Assembly: GCF_000559085.1 (NCBI RefSeq)
Contig: NZ_JALN02000002.1
Span: forward strand, 372,001-436,000
DNA length: 64,000 nt
DNA from: Mycolicibacterium aromaticivorans JS19b1 = JCM 16368
GTDB lineage: Bacteria > Actinomycetota > Actinomycetes > Mycobacteriales > Mycobacteriaceae
Direction of reading: 5' to 3'
The notes below the pieces were generated by a model. That model was not told where the DNA came from. It worked only from the letters and a program-made list of their open reading frames with translations, and made no database searches. Of the stretch, positions 50,277 to 59,176 are shown piece by piece; position 1 is the first letter of the stretch; every line of letters begins with the position of its first letter. The position numbers and the translations under genes are program-made.

Positions 50277-51305
50277 GTGATAAATAAGGTGTCAGCCGTC
50301 GTGTGGCGCCTCGGGATCTTCGTGGTCGTGTGCGCGCTCGGCGCATTCGCACTCATCACCGTCTTCGCGCAGCTGCGCTTCGAGCGCGAGCAGACCTACA
50401 CCGCTGTGTTCACCAACGTCAGTGGACTGAAAAGCCAAGACTTCGTCCGCATCGCCGGTGTGGAAGTCGGCAAGGTCAAGAACCTCACCGTCCGAGACGA
50501 TTCCACCGTGCAGGTCGAGTTCGGGGCCGACGACTCCGTGGTACTCACCGACGGCAGCAGGGCCGTCATCAGATACGACAACCTGATCGGGGACCGCTAC
50601 CTGGCGATCGAGGAGGGCGCGGGCGGAACCAAGAAACTGCGGCCCGGCGACACGATCCCGCTGAGTCGCACCGCGCCGGCACTGGATCTTGACGCCGTGA
50701 TCGGCGGGTTCCGGCCACTGTTCCGCGCGCTGGACCCCGCCCAGGTGAACGCGCTCACCGGCCAACTCATCGCAGCCTTTCAGGGTCAAGGCGCCACGAT
50801 CGGTTCCATATTGTCTCAGACCGCAGCGCTGACGAACACGCTTGCCGACCGGGACCAGCTGATCGGTCAAACCATCGTCAACTTGAACTCCGTGCTCGGA
50901 TCGCTGGGCGAGCACAGCGAGCAATTCGGCAAGGCCATCGACTCGCTGTCGCAGCTCGTGCACGGACTGCAAGCCCGCAAGCAGGACATCAGCAACGGAG
51001 TGGCCTACGCCAACGAGGCTGCCCGCTCGGTGGCCGACCTCCTCGCACAAGCACGACCACCGTTGCAGAAAGCGGTCCACGAGACCGATCGCACCGCGAC
51101 CGCGGTGCTCGCAGATCGCGACTATTTCGACAACCTCCTCAAGACATTGCCCGACTCCTACCGTGTGCTGCTGCGCCAGGGGCTCTACGGCAACTACTTC
51201 GCCTTCTACCTGTGCGATCTGCTGCTGAAGGTGAATGGAAAGGGCGGACAACCCGTGTACATCAAGTTGGCGGGACAAGACAGCGGCAGGTGCACACCCA
51301 AATGA
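50277..51305 (+). CDS. mceB: Mce-family protein B
   Basis: This 342-aa protein has a membrane anchor (VVWRLGIFVVVCALGAFALI), an MCE domain (TYTAVFTNVSGLKSQDFVRI, AGVEVGKVKNL, IRYDNLIGDRYLAIEEGAGG) and a helical domain ending with conserved Cys residues (FYLCDLLLKVNGKGGQPVYI). It lacks a proline-rich tail, as usual for MceB. A 57-bp gap after mceA makes it the largest spacing within the Mce genes. Its stop overlaps mceC (ATGA). Confidence 0.94.
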   Translation: MINKVSAVVWRLGIFVVVCALGAFALITVFAQLRFEREQTYTAVFTNVSGLKSQDFVRIAGVEVGKVKNLTVRDDSTVQVEFGADDSVVLTDGSRAVIRYDNLIGDRYLAIEEGAGGTKKLRPGDTIPLSRTAPALDLDAVIGGFRPLFRALDPAQVNALTGQLIAAFQGQGATIGSILSQTAALTNTLADRDQLIGQTIVNLNSVLGSLGEHSEQFGKAIDSLSQLVHGLQARKQDISNGVAYANEAARSVADLLAQARPPLQKAVHETDRTATAVLADRDYFDNLLKTLPDSYRVLLRQGLYGNYFAFYLCDLLLKVNGKGGQPVYIKLAGQDSGRCTPK

Positions 51306-52630
51306 AGACCTTCGGCGAGCGCAACTTCATCGTCATGGGGGCCATCGGGGTTGTGGCCACCGCCGCCCTGGTTCTCGGCGCGCTCAACTACCACAAGCTG
51401 CCGTTCGTCTCCTCCGGGAAGACCTATTCGGCGTATTTCGACGAGGCTGGCGGACTGACCACCGGCGCCCCGGTGCGGGTATCGGGGGCTCCCGCCGGCC
51501 AAGTGCAGAGCATCACCCTCGACGGGCAGTGGGTACTGGTCACGTTCACGGTGGCCGAAGGCATCCGGTTGGGCGACCGTAGCGAGGCTGCGATCAGGAC
51601 GACCAGTGTTCTCGGCAACAAGGTCCTCGACCTCACCACCCGCGGCGCCGGGACGCTCTCCGGCACCATCCCCGTCGAGCGGACCACCTCGCCGTATCAA
51701 TTGCCGGACGCCATCGGGGACCTCACGACCACCATCAGCGGTCTCGACACCGACCAGCTGTCCACATCGCTGACGGTGCTGTCCCAGACCCTCCAAGACA
51801 CCCCCGATGACCTGCGGCTCGCCGTCGCGGGTGTCGCCCGATTCGCGGAAACGCTCAACCAGCGCGATGCCCGGTTGCGCGAACTCCTCGCGAACGCCGC
51901 CAAGGCGACCACCGTCCTGGGCGAACGCACTAATGACATCGTGCGCCTGATCTCCGACACCAACGCGTTGTTGGCGCAGCTGCGCACCCAAAGCGCGGCG
52001 CTGGACGAGATCTCGACGAACATCTCGCTGCTCAGTCGGCAGATCGCCGGGTTCATCGCGGAAAACAAGACGACGCTCAAACCCGCACTCGACAAACTCA
52101 ACGGGGTTCTCACGATCCTCGACAACCGGAAGGTGGAGATCCAAGAGTCCATCAAAGGACTGGCGGCGTACGCGATGCAGTTCGGCGAGACCGTCGCAGC
52201 CGGCCCCTTCTTCAACGCCTACCTCGCCAACCTGGTCCCCGGACAGTTCATTCAACCGTTCGTCGATGCCGCGTTCTCGGATCTCGGTCTGGATCCCAAC
52301 GTGCTCCTACCTTCCCAGCGCACCGACCCCCAGGTGGGCCAGCCCGGCACCCCGGCACTGCCGATTCCCTATCCGCGGACCGGCCAGGGTGGCGAACCGA
52401 AATTGACTCTGCCCGATGCGATCACCGGAAACCCGGGCGATCCTCGGTACCCCTACCGCGAGCCGGCACCGGCCCCTCCGCCAGGTGGGCCCCCACCGGG
52501 TCCGCCGGCACCGCCGGCACTCGATCGGCAAGCCCCACAGCCGCCGACGCCAAGCCCCTTCTTCGTGCCGGCACCCGATGAAGTCGCGCCCGGACCGGCT
52601 GATTCCTCGATCCCCCAAGGCAGACGATGA
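51302..52630 (+). CDS. mceC: Mce-family protein C
   Basis: This 442-aa protein is anchored by FIVMGAIGVVATAALVLGAL and has an MCE domain (TYSAYFDEAGGLTTGAPVRV, SGAPAGQVQS, RTTSVLGNKVLDL). A long helical region and a strongly Pro-rich C-terminus (about residues 365-440) follow. ATG 51302 lies in the mceB stop overlap; the longer open frame upstream is mceB read in another frame. Both ends overlap neighbours, consistent with stoichiometric assembly of the Mce tunnel. Confidence 0.94.
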   Translation: MKTFGERNFIVMGAIGVVATAALVLGALNYHKLPFVSSGKTYSAYFDEAGGLTTGAPVRVSGAPAGQVQSITLDGQWVLVTFTVAEGIRLGDRSEAAIRTTSVLGNKVLDLTTRGAGTLSGTIPVERTTSPYQLPDAIGDLTTTISGLDTDQLSTSLTVLSQTLQDTPDDLRLAVAGVARFAETLNQRDARLRELLANAAKATTVLGERTNDIVRLISDTNALLAQLRTQSAALDEISTNISLLSRQIAGFIAENKTTLKPALDKLNGVLTILDNRKVEIQESIKGLAAYAMQFGETVAAGPFFNAYLANLVPGQFIQPFVDAAFSDLGLDPNVLLPSQRTDPQVGQPGTPALPIPYPRTGQGGEPKLTLPDAITGNPGDPRYPYREPAPAPPPGGPPPGPPAPPALDRQAPQPPTPSPFFVPAPDEVAPGPADSSIPQGRR

Positions 52631-53976
52631 CGAACTCTCGGACCAAGCTCGGACTGGCGATCGTTTTGGTGAGCCTCATCGTGGGCGGGTCGATTGCGGC
52701 GGTGCGTGTGGCACGCGAGGTCGATCGTGTTCACGTCGTCGCCTACTTCGAAAACAGCAACGGGGTGTTCGTCGGCGACGATGTCCGCATCAAGGGCGTT
52801 CGGGTAGGCGGGATCGACTCCATCGAACCGCAGCCCACACGAGTCAAGATCGCCTTCTGGTTCGACGCCAAGTACAAGGTGCCCGCCGATGCCAAAGCGG
52901 TCATCCTGTCGCCGACGCTGGTGACCTCCCGCGCCATTCAATTGACTCCCCGCTACACCGGTGGCCCGGCGCTGCAGGACAACGCCGTCATCCCCCGGGA
53001 CCGCACCGCGGTTCCAGTGGAGTTCGACGAATTCCGCCAACAGCTCGAACGGCTAACGACATTGCTGCAGCCCACCGAGCCCGGCGGGGTCAGCACGCTG
53101 GGCGCCCTGGTCAACACCGCGGCCGACAACTTGCGCGGCCAAGGCCCAGCAATCCGCGAGGCGATCATCAGGTTGTCCCAGTCGGTGTCTGCGCTCGCCG
53201 ACCACAGCCCGGACATCTTCAGCAGCGTCAAGAATCTTGCGACACTCGTCTCAGCACTTCAGGACAGCACCCTTCTGATACGCCAGCTGAATCAGAACCT
53301 CGCGTCGGTCACCGGGCTGCTGACCAACAACCCCACCGAAGTCGGCGACGCCGTCAAGGACCTCAATGGCGTAATCGGTGACCTGACGGCCTTCGTCTCC
53401 GCAAACCGCGACGCGCTCGGTACCACATCGGACAAATTGACGTCAGTCTCACAGGCACTGACGGGCAGCATCGACGACATCAAACAGCTGCTGCACATCG
53501 CGCCGACGACGTTGTCCAACGCCGCCAACCTCTACAAGCCCGCCCAGGGCACGCTGACCGGAGCTCTCAACGTCGCCAACTTCGCGGATCCGATCACCTT
53601 TCTGTGCAGCGCAGTACAGGCCGCGTCGCGACTGAACAACGAACAATCGGCGAAATTATGTGTCCAGTACTTGGCACCGATCATCAAGAACCGCCAGTAC
53701 AACTTCCCCCCGATCGGTATCAACCCCTTCGTCCAGGCCAGCGCCCGGCCGAATGAAGTCACCTACAGTGAGGACTGGATGCGCCCGGACTACGTTCCGC
53801 CGCAGACTTCACCGGCGCCGGACACATCGCCGCCGGGCCACAGCCCGCCGCCACCCCTCGACGAGCCGGCGCAACCAGCCGAAGGCACGCTGCCGGTTCC
53901 CGGCCCGTCGGCTCAGCAGACCGATCCCGCCGCCGGGCTGCCCGGCATGCTCATTCCACCCGGGGCCGGCTCGTGA
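52627..53976 (+). CDS. mceD: Mce-family protein D
   Basis: This 449-aa protein has an N-terminal anchor (LGLAIVLVSLIVGGSIAAVR), an MCE domain (VVAYFENSNGVFVGDDVRIK, GVRVGGIDSIEP, LSPTLVTSRAIQL) and a helical domain with QSVSALADHSPDIFSSVKNL. It ends in a Pro-rich tail (last ~70 residues). It overlaps mceC and mceE by 4 bp each. Mce proteins C and D share this long proline-rich tail design. Confidence 0.94.
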   Translation: MTNSRTKLGLAIVLVSLIVGGSIAAVRVAREVDRVHVVAYFENSNGVFVGDDVRIKGVRVGGIDSIEPQPTRVKIAFWFDAKYKVPADAKAVILSPTLVTSRAIQLTPRYTGGPALQDNAVIPRDRTAVPVEFDEFRQQLERLTTLLQPTEPGGVSTLGALVNTAADNLRGQGPAIREAIIRLSQSVSALADHSPDIFSSVKNLATLVSALQDSTLLIRQLNQNLASVTGLLTNNPTEVGDAVKDLNGVIGDLTAFVSANRDALGTTSDKLTSVSQALTGSIDDIKQLLHIAPTTLSNAANLYKPAQGTLTGALNVANFADPITFLCSAVQAASRLNNEQSAKLCVQYLAPIIKNRQYNFPPIGINPFVQASARPNEVTYSEDWMRPDYVPPQTSPAPDTSPPGHSPPPPLDEPAQPAEGTLPVPGPSAQQTDPAAGLPGMLIPPGAGS

Positions 53977-55112
53977 CGAGGACGCGCTGCGCCCGCGGCG
54001 TCGCGGTGATGGTGATCGCGCTGACGATCGCCGCGCTGTCGGGATGCGGTTTTCGCGGCCTGAACTCCTTTCGGCTGCCGGGAACGCAGGGCCACGGGCA
54101 GGGCTCCTACACGATCCAGGCCGAAATGCCCGACGTCGAAAACCTTCAACCGAACTCGCGTGTCCGCGTGGGCGACGTCAACGTGGGCACGGTCACGAAG
54201 ATCGAGCGTCGAGGATGGCATGCGCTGCTCACGCTCACACTCAACGGCGACGTCGAGCTTCCTGCCAACTCGACCGTGTCGTTGGGTCAAACCAGCCTGC
54301 TGGGCTCACTGCACGTCGAGTTGGCACCCCCCACCGATGTTCGCCCGGCGGGAAAGCTTCGGGCCGGTTCGCTGATCCCGCTGACATCTGCTGGGGCCTA
54401 CCCGTCCACCGAACAGACCCTGGCGTCGGTATCACTTCTGCTCAACGGCGGCGGAGTGGGGCAGGTACAGGACATCACCACAGCACTCACCTCCGCGTTG
54501 GGAGGCCGCGAGCAGGACTTCCGCAGCCTGCTCTCACAGCTGGACATCTTCACCGCCAACATCAACGGCCAAATCGAGGACATCATCGCGGCCACCGAAA
54601 GCCTCAACCATCTGGTCGCGCAGTTCGCGGCACAAAAACCAGTCATCGACAAGGCCCTGGAAACGATTCCCGACGCGCTGGCGGTAATCAACGCCGAACG
54701 CGACAAGCTCGTTGAGGCGGTTGACCAACTCGGCAAATTCAGCGCGCTGGCCGCGGACTCGGTTAACCAGTCCAAAGAGTCGTTGATCCAGATCCTTAAC
54801 GACCTGGGACCGGTATTGGAATCACTCGCGAACGCCGGTCCTGCGCTGACCCGTTCACTGAACCTGTTCACCACGGTTCCCTTCGTGAAGGACAACCTGA
54901 CCAATTGGTGGCGCGGTGACTACGCCAACATCACCACCATCGTGGACTTGACATTGAGTCGTATCGACGCGGCGCTGTTCACCGGCACCCGGTTCGAGGG
55001 CAAACTCACCGAACTGGAACTGCAATGGGGCCGCACGATCGGGCAACTGCCTAGCCCCTACACCGCGCGAAATCCGCTGATCGCCCCCTACCGGTTGGAC
55101 CAAGGACCGTAA
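53973..55112 (+). CDS. mceE: Mce-family lipoprotein E
   Basis: This 379-aa lipoprotein has a signal peptide ending in the lipobox ALSGC (Cys25), so it is probably lipid-anchored outside the membrane like LprK/LprN. The MCE domain reads IQAEMPDVENLQPNSRVRVG, DVNVGTVTKI and LGQTSLLGSLHVELAP; a helical domain follows. The GTG start overlaps mceD (GTGA). It is the only lipoprotein of the set, matching the invariant position of MceE in mycobacterial operons. Confidence 0.94.
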   Translation: MTRTRCARGVAVMVIALTIAALSGCGFRGLNSFRLPGTQGHGQGSYTIQAEMPDVENLQPNSRVRVGDVNVGTVTKIERRGWHALLTLTLNGDVELPANSTVSLGQTSLLGSLHVELAPPTDVRPAGKLRAGSLIPLTSAGAYPSTEQTLASVSLLLNGGGVGQVQDITTALTSALGGREQDFRSLLSQLDIFTANINGQIEDIIAATESLNHLVAQFAAQKPVIDKALETIPDALAVINAERDKLVEAVDQLGKFSALAADSVNQSKESLIQILNDLGPVLESLANAGPALTRSLNLFTTVPFVKDNLTNWWRGDYANITTIVDLTLSRIDAALFTGTRFEGKLTELELQWGRTIGQLPSPYTARNPLIAPYRLDQGP

Positions 55113-56572
55113 TGTATCTGAGTAAGCGAGTCCGGTTGCAGCTGGCCGCCTTTGGGGTGGTGACACTGTTGGCCGGTGGAACCATGGCCTTCTACTACCT
55201 CCGGCTGCCGAGCCTGCTATTCGGTATCGGCCGCTACCAAGTCACAATGAAGCTGCCGGACGCAGCGAGCCTGTACGACAACGCCAACGTCACGTATCGG
55301 GGCACTACGGTGGGTCGGGTCACCGACGTCCGCCTGACTGACACCGGAGTCGACGCCGTGCTGTCGCTGCAGTCGGACATCAAGATCCCGGCGGACCTCG
55401 ACGCCCAGGTGCACAGCCAGACTGCGGTCGGCGAGTTGTTCGTCGAACTCCTACCGCGAAGCGGCGACGGCGCACCGCTGAAGAACGGCGACGTGATACC
55501 AGCCGGCCGCACCTCGGTCCCTCCCGACATCAACGCACTGCTGCGGGCTGTCAACACCGGTATCGAGGCGATCCCGCGCGACAACCTCAAAACGGTGATC
55601 GACGAGTCCTATACGGCGTTCGGTGGCTTGGGCCCCGAGCTTTCACGGCTGACGCGGGGGGCCACAACGCTGGCCATCGATGCGCGCAACAACCTGCCTG
55701 CGCTGACCACCCTCATCGATGAGTCCAAACCGGTCTTGGACACCCAGACCGAAACCTCCGACTCCATCCACACCTGGGCGGCCAACCTCGCTCAAATCAC
55801 CAATCAGCTACAGCTCCAGGATGATTCGGTAAAGGGCTTACTGGTCAACGGGCCCGCCGCCGCAGACCAGGTACGTCAGCTGGTCGACCGCGTACAGCCC
55901 ACCCTGCCCATCCTGCTGACCAATCTGGTCAGCCTCGGCCAAGTGGCGCTCACCTATCAACCCAACCTCGAGCAGATCCTCGCCCTGTATCCGATCGAGA
56001 TCGCCGGCCTCCAGGGTGCCGCACTGGCCAACCGAAACACCAAACAGGACTACAAGGGCGTGTTCCTGTCCTTCAACCTGAACCTCAATGTGCCCCCGCC
56101 ATGCAGAACGGGATACCTGCCCGCCCAACAGCAACGCGCAATGTCTGAGGTCGATTACCCACCGAAACCGGCCGGGGACTTGTACTGCCGGATACCACAG
56201 GATTCCGGCCTCACGAACGTTCGCGGCGCCCGCAACCTGCCCTGTGAAACACGACCGGGAAAGCGGGCGCCGACGGTGAAGATGTGCGAAAGCGACGAAA
56301 ACTACGTACCTCTCAACGACGGCGCCAACTGGAAAGGCGACCCGAACGCGACGCTGTCCGGTCAGCCAGTTCCGCAGCCGCCGCCAGGAACGCCGCCGCC
56401 CACCTCGGTACCGGTGACCGCCCCGATTGCGGTCGCCGAGTACGACCCGAGCACCGGCATTTACATCGGACCGGATGGCAAACAGTACCGGCAAGCGGAT
56501 CTGGCTCGGAACGCTGCCGGGCAGCACACCTGGCAGGACATGCTGCTTCCGCCAAAGGACGGTGAACCGTGA
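55112..56572 (+). CDS. mceF: Mce-family protein F
   Basis: This 486-aa protein has an N-terminal anchor (LQLAAFGVVTLLAGGTMAFY) and an MCE domain (VTMKLPDAASLYDNANVTYR, GTTVGRVTDV, QTAVGELFVELLP). The helical region is followed by a Cys-containing segment (PCRTGYLPAQQQRAMSEVDY ... LYCRIPQD) and ends with HTWQDMLLPPKDGEP, the conserved MceF ending. The ATG shares one base with the mceE stop. It is the last tunnel component before the associated proteins. Confidence 0.95.
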   Translation: MYLSKRVRLQLAAFGVVTLLAGGTMAFYYLRLPSLLFGIGRYQVTMKLPDAASLYDNANVTYRGTTVGRVTDVRLTDTGVDAVLSLQSDIKIPADLDAQVHSQTAVGELFVELLPRSGDGAPLKNGDVIPAGRTSVPPDINALLRAVNTGIEAIPRDNLKTVIDESYTAFGGLGPELSRLTRGATTLAIDARNNLPALTTLIDESKPVLDTQTETSDSIHTWAANLAQITNQLQLQDDSVKGLLVNGPAAADQVRQLVDRVQPTLPILLTNLVSLGQVALTYQPNLEQILALYPIEIAGLQGAALANRNTKQDYKGVFLSFNLNLNVPPPCRTGYLPAQQQRAMSEVDYPPKPAGDLYCRIPQDSGLTNVRGARNLPCETRPGKRAPTVKMCESDENYVPLNDGANWKGDPNATLSGQPVPQPPPGTPPPTSVPVTAPIAVAEYDPSTGIYIGPDGKQYRQADLARNAAGQHTWQDMLLPPKDGEP

Positions 56573-57246
56573 CAACGCATACCACCGGGGATACCGACGA
56601 ACCCGTCCGCGACGACCACACACCGCCCTCGCCTGCCCCTGATGACACCGTCGATATCGCCCCCGAAATGGGCGCTGACAGGACGGACGCCAGCGGCGGC
56701 GACCCGTCCGAAGGTGTCGACGACGAACAGTCGCGGGTCACCACGCGCGCCTGGCGAAGCCCAATGCCGCCGCAGCGACTGGGGCTCGTGATGGGGTTGG
56801 TAGCGGTCGTGACGTTGGCCGCACTGACCGGTTGGCTGGGCTACCGGGCCTACCAAGCGCATCAGGCCTTCGAACAGCGCCAGCTGTTCGTGCAGGTCGG
56901 ACGTCAAGGCGCACTGAATCTGACCACGATCGACTGGCAGCACGCAGACGCCGATGTGAAGCGCATTCTCGACTCAGCCACAGGCAAGTTCTACGACGAG
57001 TTCGCCCAGCGCTCACAACCATTCATCGATGTGGTCAACAAGGTGAAGTCGAAATCGGAGGGCACCATCACCGAGGCCGGCTTGGAGTCGCAGTCCCGTG
57101 ACACGGCCCAGGTGCTGGTCGCTGTCAACGTGAAGACCACTGTCGGCGAGGGGCCAGAACGAGAACCCCGAACATGGCGAATGCGCGTCACGGTGCAGAA
57201 AGTCGGCAACGACGCGAAGGTCTCTGACGTGGAGTTCGTGGCATGA
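56569..57246 (+). CDS. Mce-associated membrane protein (Mas), first
   Basis: This 225-aa protein has an acidic, Pro-rich cytoplasmic N-terminus (about 60 residues), one membrane segment (RLGLVMGLVAVVTLAALTGW) and an extracytoplasmic domain of the NTF2-like Mas type (LNLTTIDWQHADADVKRILD, SATGKFYDEFAQRSQPFIDV and RMRVTVQKVGNDAKVSDVEF). Mas proteins stabilise or help assemble Mce transporters. GTG start in a GTGA overlap with mceF; overlaps the next Mas gene by 4 bp. Confidence 0.88.
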   Translation: MTTHTTGDTDEPVRDDHTPPSPAPDDTVDIAPEMGADRTDASGGDPSEGVDDEQSRVTTRAWRSPMPPQRLGLVMGLVAVVTLAALTGWLGYRAYQAHQAFEQRQLFVQVGRQGALNLTTIDWQHADADVKRILDSATGKFYDEFAQRSQPFIDVVNKVKSKSEGTITEAGLESQSRDTAQVLVAVNVKTTVGEGPEREPRTWRMRVTVQKVGNDAKVSDVEFVA

Positions 57247-57827
57247 CGAACTCACCAGGGAAAGTCGAGTGCGACGATCAGGCTGTCGGCGTCGCCCCAG
57301 AATGCGAGCACGCGCGCGATGGCGCCACACCAGACAGACGTCGCGGCAACATCGTGCGCGTGCTCGGATTCTGGGTGTTGCCGGCTGTCGCCCTGCTGTT
57401 GGCGCTCGGCGCGGGCTACTTCAAGTACCAGGAAGCGACCGCCGCTGATGCCGACCGCGCTCGGGTGCAAACCGCTCAGATCGCAACCGAAGCGACGGTC
57501 GCGATGCTCTCCTACACACCTGACACGGCAACCGCGAAGCTGAAGGCTGCGCGCGAGGGACTGACAGGGCCGTTTCGCGATTCATACACCTCGTTGACTG
57601 ATGATGTCGTGATTCCTGGAGCACAGCAGAAACGAATCTCGGCCACCGCCAAGGTGACTGGTGCCGCCTCCGTCTCCGCCAGTGAAAACCATGCCGTAGT
57701 GCTGGTGTTCGTCGACCAAACCACCGTAGTGGGCAATGACGCGCCGACAGATACTGACTCCGTCGTTCGGGTGACCCTCGACAGAATCGGAAACCGTTGG
57801 CTGATATCGGGTTTCGAGCCGATATGA
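57243..57827 (+). CDS. Mce-associated membrane protein (Mas), second
   Basis: This 194-aa paralogue of the preceding gene has the same layout: a charged N-terminus, a membrane segment (LGFWVLPAVALLLALGAGYF) and an NTF2-like outer domain (SYTPDTATAKLKAAREGLTG, PFRDSYTSLTDDVVIPGAQQ and RVTLDRIGNRWLISGFEPI). Mce operons commonly end with two such proteins. The operon probably ends here, since a 61-bp gap and a TTG-initiated gene follow. Confidence 0.88.
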   Translation: MTNSPGKVECDDQAVGVAPECEHARDGATPDRRRGNIVRVLGFWVLPAVALLLALGAGYFKYQEATAADADRARVQTAQIATEATVAMLSYTPDTATAKLKAAREGLTGPFRDSYTSLTDDVVIPGAQQKRISATAKVTGAASVSASENHAVVLVFVDQTTVVGNDAPTDTDSVVRVTLDRIGNRWLISGFEPI

Positions 57828-57888
57828 GCAGTATTCCAGACACGGCCGCGGCTGCCCGCGAGCCGCAGGTAGCGTGTGAGGAGCAGCC

Positions 57889-59034
57889 TTGAGTGCCCGA
57901 CCCGCAGTGAGACCGTTTCGCATCGACGTTGCCGATGAAGTTCTCGATGATCTGCGAACGCGTTTGTCACAGACCCGTTGGCCGGAAGCTGAATGCGTAG
58001 CGGACTGGAGCCAGGGCATCCCGTTGGGTTACACCCGGGAACTGGCCGAATACTGGGCGAGCGGATACGACTGGCGGTCGCGTGAAGCCGCGCTCAACCG
58101 ATTCGCTCAGTTCATCACCGAAATCGATGGCTTGGACATCCATTTCATCCACCAGCGATCCCCGCACCAAGACGCTTTCCCGCTGCTCATCACCCACGGC
58201 TGGCCCGGCTCAATCGTCGAGTTTCACAAAGTGATTGAGCCGCTGACCAATCCGACTGCCCACGGGGGACAGGTCGAGGACGCCTTCCACGTCGTCTGTC
58301 CGTCGCTTCCCGGATACGGCTTCTCCGGCAAGCCCATCCGCCACGGGTGGGGTGTGGACAAGATCGCGCAGGCATGGGAGACGCTCATGCTGCGCCTCGG
58401 CTACGCGCGCTACGGCGCCCAAGGCGGCGATTGGGGCGCAGCCGTCACCACCCAGATGGGCCGCCACCGCGGCCACTGCGCCGCCATCCATCTGAACATG
58501 CCGATCGCTTATCCTCCGGCGGGGGACATCGCCGATTCGTCGGAGGAAGAGCGGGAGGCGCTGGCCGCATTGACGCACCACCAGCGTTGGGGCACGGGCT
58601 ATTCCGAGCAGCAGTCCACCCGGCCACAGACGCTCGGCTACGGACTGGCCGATTCGCCGGTCGGCCAGATGGCGTGGATCGTCGAGAAATTCGCAGCATG
58701 GATGGACTGTGCCGGCAACCCTGAGAACGTGCTCAGCCGCGATGAGCTCCTCGACAACGTCATGATGTATTGGGCAACCAATAGTGGCGCTTCCTCGGCC
58801 CGGTTGTACTGGGAGAGCTTCAAGACCTTGGACGCTACAGGTCGTGTGGAAGTGCCGACTGGTATCGCCGCCTTCCCCAAGGAGGTCCTGCGCGTCCCAC
58901 GAAGTTGGTGCGAGCCGAACTACAACATCACTCGCTGGACGACCATGGCGCGCGGCGGACATTTTGCCGCATTTGAGCAACCGGGGCTCTTCGTCGAAGA
59001 TGTCCGCGCTTTCTTCGAAACCGTCCGGCGATAG
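57889..59034 (+). CDS. Epoxide hydrolase (alpha/beta-hydrolase fold, EphA/mEH-like)
   Basis: This 381-aa enzyme has the N-terminal epoxide-hydrolase domain (FRIDVADEVLDDLRTRLSQT, RWPEAECVADWSQGIPLGYT), then an HGWPGSIVEF oxyanion-hole motif. The nucleophile aspartate is in AQGGDWGAAVTTQMG, and the catalytic His is probably in ARGGHFAAFEQPG. The Tyr residues that activate the epoxide lie in the cap. It could open arene oxides made by monooxygenation of PAH, a known side route in mycobacteria. TTG 57889, with GAGGAG about 7 nt upstream, is the start. It follows the Mas gene by 61 bp, so it may be co-transcribed with mce. Confidence 0.9.
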   Translation: MSARPAVRPFRIDVADEVLDDLRTRLSQTRWPEAECVADWSQGIPLGYTRELAEYWASGYDWRSREAALNRFAQFITEIDGLDIHFIHQRSPHQDAFPLLITHGWPGSIVEFHKVIEPLTNPTAHGGQVEDAFHVVCPSLPGYGFSGKPIRHGWGVDKIAQAWETLMLRLGYARYGAQGGDWGAAVTTQMGRHRGHCAAIHLNMPIAYPPAGDIADSSEEEREALAALTHHQRWGTGYSEQQSTRPQTLGYGLADSPVGQMAWIVEKFAAWMDCAGNPENVLSRDELLDNVMMYWATNSGASSARLYWESFKTLDATGRVEVPTGIAAFPKEVLRVPRSWCEPNYNITRWTTMARGGHFAAFEQPGLFVEDVRAFFETVRR

Positions 59035-59085
59035 CGCGGACCGTCAGGCACGGACTCTTGGGTAGCGCGGCCCGAATTGAGCTAG

Positions 59086-59108
59086 ACTCTCTGCATTGCG
59101 GAGGTATC
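59086..59108. promoter_or_regulatory. Operator-like box upstream of aldehyde dehydrogenase
   Basis: ACTCTCTGCATTGCGGAGG followed by TATC aligns with the sites at 10221-10242 and 27892-27908. A downstream ATCTGCTGAAAAG also parallels the ATCTGTTCAGCAG of the nidB boxes. Confidence 0.55.
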
Positions 59109-59176
59109 ATCTGCTGAAAAGAAATAGTGGGTATGAGTTGCAACCTGCGCGCAATCGGTGGTCAAAGGAGATGACG

